A stretch of 64,000 nucleotides of DNA from Vigna angularis. Lineage: Eukaryota > Streptophyta > Magnoliopsida > Fabales > Fabaceae. Positions 11,508 through 22,280 of this stretch are shown piece after piece (within the stretch, counting starts at the first letter, position 1; each line of letters starts with the position of its first letter). Under the pieces are notes generated by a model, which was not told where the DNA came from, ran no database searches, and saw only the letters and a program-made list of their open reading frames with translations. The position numbers and the translations under genes are program-made. The stretch covers positions 7,378,001 through 7,442,000 of the forward strand of contig NC_068974.1 of NCBI RefSeq assembly GCF_016808095.1, given 5' to 3'.

Positions 11508-12394
11508 GAATTGCCCTAGGGAAAACTAAAATGAAAAAGAAAAGAATAAAGACTCAAACCAAAAAGAAAAAGACTTAATACGAAAACTTAGAAACAATTA
11601 GATGACTAAACACAAACTAGGAACACTAGACTTATTCACAACTCAACCCATTCTGCCAATTCAATCATTTTCAGCCACTTCTTCAATCAAAACTGCACAA
11701 TCATACTTCTCAACTTTAAACCTGAGTTTCAGCAATCCAAGCATTTGAAAAACAACTTCATTCAGCCAATTTCAGCAATGAACACAATCAGAAAAGCATA
11801 AATTAGTTTCAGCCTCACAGGAACAAGTGTTTTCACTCATATTCACTCAAGTGTTTAAGGCTATCTTGTTTCACTCACTCATGACATGTTAACTTCAATT
11901 CTTAACTTTGAAAGGACTCTAAGTGAAAGTGTTCTGCTCATGGTATCTAAATCAAAAGGTCTTTAATGGCTTGTAATGTACATGGTATGAAAAGTCAATA
12001 AACACAAGGCTAATGGAAGTAGAAACTGTGAAGAAGAAGAAAGATCCTAGAACTCAGTGCACTCTTTGTCTAACTTTGGCCAATCCAATTTCTTTTCTCT
12101 TTCTCTCTAGTTTTTACAAACTGCTCAGGTCTCATTTTTTTTTCAATTCTTTTGTTATTTTTCTCTTTTTCAAACTTGCTTTTTTTTCACACAACCAGAT
12201 TTCTCAGCTCATTTTTCTTTTCTTTTTCACTTTTGGCCTTTCTTTTCTGTTGTACTCACTAAGTTCCTAGATCTCCATCCCTCTCACATGTCTCTACAGG
12301 TTAGGTATTTGGTGGGGAAAGGGCTTGTAATGAATGGAAACAAAAAATATGGCTAAGGCTCAAAAGAAAGGTGCAATGGTAAAAAAACTAAAAT
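11508..12394 (-). other. 3' internal untranslated region of the minus-strand gypsy element
   Basis: A-rich to pyrimidine-rich non-coding stretch between the polypurine tract and the copia RT fragment. Frames such as 12013-12270 are low-complexity Phe/Leu runs with no recognisable domain. No gypsy pol sequence is left; the element is cut off near 12390. Confidence 0.45.
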
Positions 12395-15300
12395 GGTTAA
12401 GCTATTACTCATCTCGAATTCTTCTTGCATCATGATCAAGAAGTCTTGACACAACTTTTTATCAGTAGCATAAAAGATAATGTCATCAACATATATCTGA
12501 ATGATTATGAAACTTTAGTTGACATTTTTCTTGAAGAGCATGATGTAAGACCCGTATAAATAAAACGAAATTTTATTTTGGGATTTATTTAATAAATTAT
12601 TTTGTAACATGATATTGAGAAATATTTAATGAGGTAAATAAAATTAAATTAATAATTTTTGTTATGTTAATTTACGAAAAAGCGTGAAAGAGTAGTTAAA
12701 TATAATTGGTTGTGTAATTGTATTAGTGAATTTAGTTTGGTCTAGTGGTTATTGTGTTTGCAAGGAAAGGGTGTGTGCAATGTCTCATGTTTAAACCCTC
12801 TCAAAGCCAAACACATTTCTAGCTTCTTTTTAGTTTCCAACTTGGCATCTCGGTCCCACAAATGAGGTAAGAAAGAGGGAAATGTGGTGTGCAACGTCAA
12901 TCTCATGGTGCTGGCCGTGAATATTGGTTTAGCTCCTACATTGCTTTTGTTTCTTTCATTAAACGAGGAAAGAGAGAGTGTGAGTAAGGTATTATATTTT
13001 AGACTATGATATTTTAATAATTTTATTTACAAACAAATGTGTCACTGTTTTATTATTGTTCCGTATATTTAAAATAAACAAATCACAAATTATCATGTTA
13101 GAAAAAAAAGTTATTAAAAAGACATTTTCCTATATTTTATTATTTGTGTGCATGCATTTTAGTTGGAGAAAGTTGAAAAGTGAAGCCTTATTTACGTTAA
13201 AAACGTTGCAGCATATAACCATTACATTGAAGTGCTTTTATTTTATTTTATGTGTCGTAATTGCATGGTGGGAGAGGGAAAGCCAAAGAAAAGTTGTGGT
13301 TGTTTTGTGTTGGCCGTGAACGTTCCAGGGGCATACATATATGCCATTTTATTCCTCCTTTCCATACGTTAAAAATGCTTGAATGGGTTCCTAGTACATT
13401 TTTGCATTTTCATGGGTTGGGCACATGTTTTCTAGGCACATGAAGCTTATGAGTGACCTTGGAGTTCCTTGGGAAGGTTAACTATTGCATTAAAAATTGT
13501 AGACTACATAAATGGACATTTTAGAAGCACTTAAACACACTTTAAGTCTATCTTTTACACACATTAAAGTGGTGTTAGAGAGAGTCGTAAGTTGAGTAGA
13601 GAGAAACATTTTATTGTGAGAACAACCAAGTTGGTGAGAGAAAGAAAGAACCCTCCTAGCCTTTTGAGTTTTGGACGTGACTTGTAGGAGACAAAGAGGA
13701 GTAGAAGTTTGTTGTCTAGTGAAAGAAAGAAACCTAAGAACCTTGGAAGCTAGCTTGGAATAAAGGTAAGGGATTTAACTTGGGATTTAACATAGTGTAT
13801 GATGGATAGAAGACAACATGGTATTGTTGTTGCATGCTTTCTTCCTTTGGTGTGAGATTAAAGTTAAAATGTTGTTGCATGTTCTCTTTCTTTTGTGTGG
13901 AGATTAAAAATGACATGTTGATGCATGCACCCTTCTTTTGTGTTTAAGTTTTATGGGTTGTTGTATGGAGAATGGGTAATCACATGTTTATTTTCGTTTT
14001 TGATATTACATGGGGTATATATGTTCATGTTTTATGAAAAGTGATATTGCTATAATGGGTACACATGGTTGGGTAATTTAGGGTGTTGTTTGTGTATGAA
14101 AAAGTGTCCTGAGTACAGTTAAAATCATGTTTATTTTTACCAAGCATGAATTATATATATTGAGGGGCATTTGTCTACACTCTTTAACCAAGAGTGTGAG
14201 TAAGAGGGTATTGAGAATTCTCTTCTATTGTTGGAAGAGAAAAGAAATGAGTTATGAGAATGAGTGGAGTGAAAGTGATGTTGTGGTGAGTTGGAGTACA
14301 TGGGTTTGGATGAAAAACTGTGAAGAATGAAGAATGTAAGTGGAAGACAGATATGGGCACATTACAACTCAAGTAAAAGAGACAAAGTAAAAGAGACAAA
14401 GGAAAAGAGAAGAGTCTTGCATTTTGGAGTTGAGGAAGAAGAAGAGAAGGAGGATCGGTAAAGTGGTGTGGGGCTCTCGGTTTTAGAAAGTAAGGAGGGG
14501 ATACTCACATAACCAAAAGAAAAAAAGAGAAAGTTGAGAAATGGGATGCATGGGTTTTATGTATTAATGGTGAGGGAAGTAAATGAGTTTTAGTTGTGTG
14601 AAGAGAAAATAAAATAAAAAGAATGGTGTGGGTTCTAGATGATTTGACGTGAAAGAGAGGGAGAAAGGAGGTGATTTGTGCAGGGGCTTACGTAAATGAT
14701 GGAAGGGAAATAAGTTATGTTTTGGTTTTTGGGTGAAGAAGAAAACAAAATATAAGAAGGGAGAGGGGTAGTAGAGTGAGGTAAAAATGAGGGGGAGCAA
14801 GGGTAGGATGTGTGTTGAAAAGTCAAAAGGAGAAAAGAAAGAAGGAATGAAGGTGTGCATGTGTTTAACGTGAAGAGATGAATAGAGAAGTGAAATAAAA
14901 TAGCGTGTGGTGTGGTGTGGGGTCTACGGTTTAGCTGAGAGAGAAAAGGGGAGTGAAGTTGGTTTTATGAGTGATAGATGAAAAAGTGAACAAGATGGAG
15001 CTAGAAAGAGTGGTTACTTAAAAAGTAAAGAAAGAAGGAGAGAGAGAAAGAGCTTTTAGAAATGAGTGTTTTTAAGTGGGGTCACTTGGTGAGAGAAAAA
15101 TAAAGTGTAGCTTTAGAATTAAAATGACTTATGGGATCCACTTGGGTTGGTAGGTTTAAGAGAGGAAGTATACTTAAATTAGTAAAAGTGAGGGTATACC
15201 ACAAATAGTGTTATAGTTGACGGAAATGTGAAATTAGGTGTATAAGTGATAATTAATGTATTTAATTATTATGAATTTGGTATTGGTGAATAATTTTGGT

Positions 15301-16515
15301 TGACTTTATACATGTTAACAGGAAATATGTATGGTTGTGATGGTGTGGTTGTGATGGTGTGGTTGTGAGAATAATCGTTTTGTCATTTTCTTGAAATTTT
15401 GTCGACGAATGATGTTTGTATTGTGATACGATAATGTGTTGGATCTCTGCGGAGACAGGGATTCGGGTGTCACCGTTTCCTCGTTCGTGAGGATTAGAGA
15501 GGATTGGATGTCTCACCCAATGACTTCGGCTCATGTGAGTATAGTGCTCGGTGGGTGCACCTAACCGAAGTTTTTACTCGTAATTCCTTAAGGAGTCGAG
15601 GAGATAGGCCTGAAGTTGCGATGGAAGGCAGCTCGAATCGCCCTGTTTTGCGAAACAGGTTTGGTACGACAAAATTCAAGAAAACAACAGAAGCTTGTGA
15701 GAATGATCTAAGTGAGTCATTGTTTTGAATAGCGTGATGTATTGTAATGTTATCACTATGATAGTCTGGTAGTGATATACTATGTTATGAGTTGAGCATT
15801 AGGACGTAAGATGATGTCGGAATTATGAGTTGAGTATTGAGGGATAATGTGATGTGACGACTGGTGCAGTCTGTGTTTTGATGATATGATTACTGAATTG
15901 TATGCTATGTTATATTCTTTGCTACTCACCCTTTCCTTTTGTGGTTGTGGTTCCACCTACAATGATCGTACTTATACGGGAGTAGATGACGATGTAGATA
16001 AAGTAGGGCAGAAGTAACGCGACGAGAGAAATGGGGTTTTGTTGGTGGGAATTTTATTATGTTTTATGTTTTAATGTTATTCCATGTTTAGAATAATGGA
16101 TTTGAAAATTGTAAGGTTTGAATTTTATATTTTTATACGTTCAGATATCTCATGTTTTATTTGCTTCCGCGATTTTATATAAACGTTTATAAGCGACAGA
16201 TTTTAAATGAAAAAAAAAATTGGCCTAAATTTCGGATCTTATTATTTACAAGTGGCACTCTATTAGGGGTGTTACACATGATGTCTACTTCACCTCTCGT
16301 GAAACCATTCTTTATAAGGAAGAGACTTAACCTTTCACACCAAGCTTTGGGAGCTTGCTTTAATCCATATAAAGCTTTGTTAAGTCTGAAGACGTGTGTA
16401 GGATTGGTCTGCCATTCAAACCCTGGAGGTTGTTCCATGTACACTTCTTCCGTAATGTCACCATTTAAGAATGCACTCTTGAGTTCATCTGATATAGCTT
16501 GATTTTGTTGAACGC
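12395..16515 (-). pseudogene. Inverted copia reverse-transcriptase segment, split by a solo LTR
   Basis: Minus strand from 16515: AFNKIKLYQM, then after a frameshift [36 protein letters not shown] and GFTRGEVDIM up to the solo LTR. Beyond the LTR (12543 downward) it resumes LFKKNVN-stop-SF, IYVDDIIFYATDKKL and MMQEEFEMSN, ending near 12400. These are conserved Ty1/copia RT blocks including the catalytic YVDD. Removing the LTR and one TSD copy restores GEVDIMLFKKN. One frameshift and one stop inactivate it. At 16515-16519 it abuts, head to head, the plus-strand continuation of the same pol. Confidence 0.85.
12544..16276. mobile_element. Solo LTR, 3733 bp, Tekay-like Ty3/gypsy, with 5-bp TSD
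   Basis: Starts TGTAAGACCCG (12544) and ends GGGGTGTTACA (16276), near-perfect inverted termini. It is flanked by a perfect 5-bp duplication CATGA (12539-12543 and 16277-16281). There is no primer-binding site, polypurine tract or internal gene, so it is a solo LTR left by LTR-LTR recombination. Known: TGTAA..TTACA termini and very long LTRs are typical of plant chromovirus/Tekay-type elements. It has short open frames (for example 13056-13319, 14127-14330, 15504-15728) with no domain. Part of it (13.72-14.50 kb) recurs inverted at 5732-6671. Confidence 0.9.
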
Positions 16516-16518
16516 CGG

Positions 16519-17028
16519 GTGAGCTAAAGTTCTTTCTTGGAATACAAATCAAGAAAGAAGACGACGCGATTTACATACCCCAAACCAAGCATGTCAAGGA
16601 GCTGTTCAAAAAGTTTAAAATGGATAACACTAAGGAGATAAAGACTTCAATGCATCCAACGACTAACCTAGGGCTAGATGAAAGCTCAACAAAAGTGGAC
16701 AACACTCTCTATCGTCAAATGATAGGCTCACTTTTGTATCTCAATGCGTCTAAACCTGACATCAAGTTCAGTGTCTGTCTTTGTGCGAGATTTCAGTCAG
16801 ATCCAAGAGAAACCCATCTCGATGCTATTAAACAAATATTTCATTATCTTAAAGGAACAACATCTCTTGGTCTATGCCACAAAAGGAGTGAGAGTCATCT
16901 TTAAGGATATTGTGATACCGATTTTGCTAGTGATAAGGTTGAACGGAAAAGTATAAGTGGAGGCTGCCACTTCATTAGAAGAAACCTAGTTTGTGAGTGA
17001 GCAAGAAGTAGAACACAATTGCACTATC
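16519..17028 (+). pseudogene. copia RT C-terminus and RNase H, continuation of the broken pol
   Basis: Plus strand from 16519 reads GELKFFLGIQIKKEDDAIYI, then YRQMIGSLLYLNASKPDI, HLDAIKQIFHYLKGT and, after a stop at about 16902, GYCDTDFASDKVERKSISGG. These are the RT thumb and RNase H blocks of Ty1/copia. It is interrupted right after 'AACACAATTGCACTATCA' (about 17028) by the next gypsy LTR, within the 'NTIALST' motif. GELKFF is what normally follows EFEMS, the end of the inverted RT segment. Confidence 0.85.
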
Positions 17029-17029
17029 A

Positions 17030-18035
17030 TATGAAAGTTTCTAATTTAATCATATGAAAGTTTATAACTTTAATCAAAGTAAATTCTCAATTAAAATTAA
17101 ATACTCTTGGACTCATATGATTGTTATGTAGATTTGACAACATGCTAACTGGCTATAATATAAAAATCATTACTTTTCTTTATTAAGAAGCAAAAGACAT
17201 AGATAAAAATAAATCACAAGAAGAATCAAAAGAAGAAAAATTTTTATTCATTTAACCCCATAATCCAGTTAAGAAATTACAGCACAATCAACTCTAGAGG
17301 CTTAGCACTTCATGAAATGTTGAAATAACATGAAAAGAGAAGAAGATAGGGTGGAGAACATGAGAGAAAAGAGAGAGGACGAAGTTTGAACCCTCCAAAG
17401 GGTTCCTAAGCTACCTAATATGTTTTCCTAAGTCTTTTTATATAGAAATTGGATTGGGCTTTATTTAAGACTTTTATGTTGTTGTAATCTTTTTTATGAT
17501 AATGTAATCTTTTGATATTTATTGATATAGTTAAATAAGGTAATTATTTAACAATATCAAATAAAATATCTTAAAATGTATTTTTCCCAGATTATTTTAA
17601 TCATAAACATTTATCAATTATCAAAGCTCTTTTAATAGAAAAAAATAGAGAAAATCACAAGATCCAATTTTTGTTGCATCTTCTTTCTTCTTGGCTTAGC
17701 CAAATTTATTCACTTTTTCGAGCTATGCTTGGATTGACTCCTTGTGATCTTGATTATTTGATATAGCTCTTGGGTTTATCTTTAAGGTGTTATGAAACTT
17801 AACCAATTTATTTTCACACCTCAATGAGCTCAACTTAGCATCAGTTGCACTAACACACCTCAAAATATCCAAAGAACATTATGCAACTAAAAAGCTATTT
17901 TTAACAAGTTTTTGTATCTAATGCTAAATAAACTCAATTATAAAAAATCCTAATTAAAATATTCTATTAAAGTACAAAAACCAATTAAGAATCCACTATT
18001 AAAGGTGAAATGAGGGTATAAATATACACTCATCA
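17030..18035 (-). repeat. 3' LTR of a second minus-strand Ty3/gypsy element
   Basis: Minus strand begins TGATGAGTGTATATTTATACC at 18035, directly after polypurine tract AAGTGTGGGGGTG. It ends near 17030 (AAACTTTCA), where the copia RNase H is interrupted. Left end placed within a few bases. Different in sequence from the LTR at 7971-11491. Confidence 0.6.
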
Positions 18036-18050
18036 CACCCCCACACTTAC
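18036..18050 (-). other. Polypurine tract
   Basis: Minus strand GTAAGTGTGGGGGTG, immediately before the LTR start at 18035. Confidence 0.65.
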
Positions 18051-20340
18051 ACTTATCCTTTTACATTCGTAGGCAAAACTTAGTAATTTCAAAACTTTAT
18101 TTTGGATTAATATTCATATCGACATTTAACCAAAGGAAAAAAATTCAGTGGAAACTAATCAAATTTCTAAATCAAGTTGTCATGAATCATGCGAATCGAA
18201 AAACTCTATTTTAAACACATGAGTTAATATTTTTAATTTATCAGGAAATCAAGTATGAAAGAGATCATTCAAGTTCAAATTTACATTTACTCACCAATGC
18301 TCTCTTAAGCTTGTGTTTGCACTCAAAATACTCATGTATGTAAACACTATCATAACTTAGCAAGATTCTAATATTCACATACTTTTGGAAAACATGCATT
18401 CAAAGATCATGAGGACTTTTCAAAGGTTGTAATGTGGCTAAGGAAAAGGTAGGAAAAATTTAGGATATAGAAGCTTAAAATATTTGGAAAGAAAGAATTA
18501 AAGAGTAAAGATTTTGGAAAACAAATATATTATTTTCTTTCTTCACTTTTTGAGAAAACAATTATCCTTCTTTTTCTACATTTTGTTTCCCACTTTTACT
18601 TTTTCTGTTCTCTTTTTTCCTTTCACCCTCTTTTTTTTCATGATTTTTTTTTTTCCTTTTGCCATTTTTATTATTTTGTGGGTAAGGTACTCACCCACAC
18701 ACTTTATTCATCACTCATTCCTAATGCAATCCATTAGCTCCTTCTTTCATCCTAAGATAAAGAATAATATGGTTTTTTTTCTTTTCAAGGTTTTGCAATG
18801 GTTTTAAGAGAAAGAAATTAAAGGCTCAAAGAATTAATATTAGGGTGGACTTATTTGGCCAAGTAGCTAAAAACAAGAAATGTCTCAATCATATTAAATA
18901 GTTCATATATACCTAAGTTTCAAAACAAAAGAATCAATCTAAATATTAGCATATAAAGAAAACATGAGCAAGTCACTCAAGAAAAATAAGAATGACACAC
19001 GATGTTTCATCCATCATAATTAGGCTCAAAACTCACAAGGTTAAAAACTCTTTCACAAAAGATTTAACTTAATAATTCTCATATTAACTCAATTAATAAT
19101 TTATAATTATGAACCAATTAGGCTAGCTTCAAATCAATTCAACAATCCATTCAACATAAAACATGACTACTATTTAAAAATTATGATAGTTTCAGCTATA
19201 AAATCAAATCCTAAAATCCAATGCCAATATGTTTTATTGAAAAAAATAAAATATTTTTTGGTGAATTTCTTATGAGATATACTTTTTAAAAGTTTCACCC
19301 ACTAGAAAGTTAATACTTTCACAATTTTCTAAAAAAAATCACATTTTTTTCAGAAATAAAATAAAAATTGAAAAACAGAAAAAAAATCTTAATTAGTATT
19401 CGTCTCTTCCACACTTTTTTCAAAAATTATCTTTTATATACTTATTTTGGGAGGAGACAAAAAACTTTTGAAACTTTCGGCTCAATCTGGCCATATGTAA
19501 AAATTTTCTTTAATCCTATGAAGTACAAGCCAACTTGTACAATTTTATTAATTTTTAAATTTTTATTTTTAGTAAAAAAAATATTTTTAAAATTTTAATA
19601 AAAAAAATTTCTATTTATGCTAAAAACAGAAAATAAACATGCATGCATCTTTAAATTTTTATCAACAATAATGTCAAATGAATTTAAATTTAACATGTTT
19701 TCATGTTATAGAAACCTTTCTTTTTGTTCCGCAGCTAAGTCAAAAATTATCACAACTGAAAATTTATTTTCATTGCTCACATCAACAAACTTGATGCATG
19801 TAGAATGTGGCTTCAACTCAATTTCAGCATCATGAAGTGCATTAGGATGGTAAATAGGATTATCAGTAAGACTCATAATATCGTCTTGTGAGCAAAAATC
19901 TACACTTGAAGTAGTTGACTATGCTGCTTTATCATTAACAAATTCAGCAACACCTTTAGTAAAATTTGTATGTTCATTATATCAACATAATGTGATTCTA
20001 TAATTGGTTGATGTTTTGATCTTTTATCAAAATTAGCTTTCACTCTGTCCAACCTCTAATTTAATTCTTTAATCATTTTCTTCAATTCAATATTCTCATA
20101 TCTTCAAAAGAATTTTAAACTCAGGATCATTTAGTTGACATATGGTCAACTTACTTATATCAAGTATAGTACTAAATGTGACAACTTGTTAATAATCATA
20201 TGAATTGTGATTGTTGTGGATAATAATCATAATTCATTTGAAAATTATATTGTTGATTATTTTTATACAAAAAATTATTTTGCATTAAAGAAATTTTCTG
20301 AAAAGAAATAGCTTAAGAAAAAATTGACTTTATCACTTTT
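18051..20340 (-). other. Degenerate internal region of the second gypsy element / unassigned
   Basis: AT-rich, with poly-T/poly-A runs and no open frame above about 97 codons. The minus strand near 20040-20110 gives a short charged stretch (ELKKMIKELN-stop-RLDRVKAN) resembling the coiled coil of retroelement or transposon proteins, but it is too short to assign. The plus-strand frame 18514-18807 is a low-complexity Phe-rich run and is not called. No integrase or RT motif seen. Confidence 0.35.
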
Positions 20341-20344
20341 AGTG

Positions 20345-20665
20345 CCTTCAACTAACTAAATTTTAAGTGTTGCATTAACAACATGTTGGACAAAAACATC
20401 TACTATATTACACACTGCATAATTTGTCAACTCTATAGCATCCTTATCTAGACTAAGAAGTTTCAAAACTTTATCCATGCTTCCCCTCTTCAACTTCCAC
20501 CATAACTTCTACTCACCATCATATTTGAAGTCCCTCATTATCTCCAATGCTTCAAAATACGACCAAACATCACGATCTACGTCGCAATAAAATGTTTTTC
20601 CCCATCCCGTAATGCAACTTCGGAGAGCTTACAAACTTTCCCTGTGATGAAATGTCAATAAGAAT
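20345..20665 (-). pseudogene. PB1-like domain fragment of a plant MULE-type transposon protein
   Basis: Minus-strand reading, across stops and frameshifts, gives DVWSYFEALEIMRDFKYDGE, then KLWWKLKRGSMDKVLKLLSL and DKDAIELTNYAVCNIVD. This is the signature of the PB1-like N-terminal domain (W-FE-----LKYDGD-KLWWK...DAIELVNYA) found in legume Mutator-related transposon proteins. The zinc finger and MULE transposase core are not visible nearby, so this is an isolated exon-sized remnant. There is an in-frame stop after KYDGE. Confidence concerns family membership; it is certainly not functional. Confidence 0.6.
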
Positions 20666-20669
20666 CTCA

Positions 20670-22280
20670 TCTCCTACAATGTTCAAACTTCATTTAAACA
20701 AAAAAAAGTACATGTCACAAATAAAAATAAAACAAACCCAAAATTTATGAACCTTCACACATTTTCAATCAAATCAATGTTTCATTGTATTATAAGGAAG
20801 TGTAACTGATGTACTCTAACGAGTGCTCACTATAATAAAATTCTGAAAAAGAAAGTATGGTACCCTACATATATATAATAAACTATTCATTTTCAAAAGT
20901 GAAGATTCACTTGTACTATGTTACTAATAGCCTTTTATACAATACACTTTTTGATCATATGATATGATGCAAGCTTTATTCATTTTGAAGTATTTTAATT
21001 AATCTTTATAATATTAGTGTGTTCAACTGACACTCTGAATGTTTTATATATGTTTCTAAAACACGGACATAATTAGATTTCTTAGCATCCCAATGTATCA
21101 TATGATTCTTTTTCACAGTGTGTTAATATTTTATTCTTAAAAGTTTTAAAAATTAACTAATTATAGTTAAATTCTTTTACTCATTAAGATAAGATTCTTA
21201 TACAATATTCAAATTTTAAAATTTCGTACTTTCACTATTTTATATCATTTTTAATTAGAGATTCAAATTATTGAATCAAGCCTGTTCATTCTAGATTTGA
21301 AATATAATCTTTTAAATGGATTAAATTGAACCTAACTCATTTAATCCATGAATTAAATGGATTTGAGACAGATTGAAGATGAGTTCACTTGTAATCCATC
21401 AATAATAATCATTTATTATTCTTTTATCATTTTTTTCAGAAGTTTTTTTATTATAACTATTTACTATTTTTATTTATATACGTTGATATTTGATCTTTCT
21501 CGACGACCCCTAACAATTCTTGAGAGAGAACCCCCAACAGTTATTGCTTGTCATCTATCCATAATTTGTTTCTCTTTTGCTCAAGTTTGAAAGCTTAACC
21601 TCCTGGAAACCAACCCTTTGACTATACTTCTCATTGAGTAACATTATTTTGCATATGTTATTTAGTTTCTTTAACATTTCATACTCTTGTATTCTTTGCG
21701 TAGCTTCTAACACATTACCAACTCTGACCAAATACACTTCATTTCATTTGGTTCTGTAGAAGCAGCATAAAACTTAATATATTGGTAATGGGTGTTACAG
21801 GTCAATTCACTACACCATACTTGATCAGAAAAACAAGCAGATTTCTATTTTCTCTATACTTGTAACCACAGCAACTCGTAAAGTAGTTTTTAACAAAAGT
21901 AGGAGTGAACAAAGGACTTTTTATGGGAGCAAAGGTAGCATACTTTTGTATTGATTCAAGAATACTAAATATGTAAGCATGTTGCTTGAAGAGCTATTCA
22001 AGCAGAAACTTTCTAGATTATGAAAACTAGCTCAGAAAACTAACCATGTTGGATTAATCTGAGGAAGAGAATCACAATTTGATTATTGCATAATACATAT
22101 TTGTTGTGAAAAAAGAGTAAAACAGACAAATCTTGGTTGCAAATAAATAACAAACTGACACAGCAGCACAGAACAAATCCCTGCAGTTGGAGCTTTAAAG
22201 GAAAACTTTTACGGAAAGGAAGAACTTTTGTAGGACCAAGCAAGGGAGAGTAACCTTCTCTGTTCTTAACAGAAAGCACA
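20670..22280. other. Intergenic, AT-rich, downstream of the PNGase A-like gene
   Basis: No coding signal or clear terminal repeats. Short frames at 21357-21590 and 21555-21737 have no recognisable domain. The last ~200 bases probably include the 3' UTR and poly(A) site of the gene ending at 22281 (minus), but no unambiguous AATAAA was assigned. Confidence 0.4.

Noticed and set aside
12013..12270. 85-codon plus frame and similar Phe/Leu-rich frames (18514-18807, 14564-14860)
   Set aside because: Low-complexity pyrimidine-rich retroelement UTR or LTR sequence; no membrane-protein family resemblance beyond composition.
15504..15728. 74-codon plus frame and its antisense 15494-15679
   Set aside because: Inside the solo LTR, conserved only as LTR sequence; no domain.
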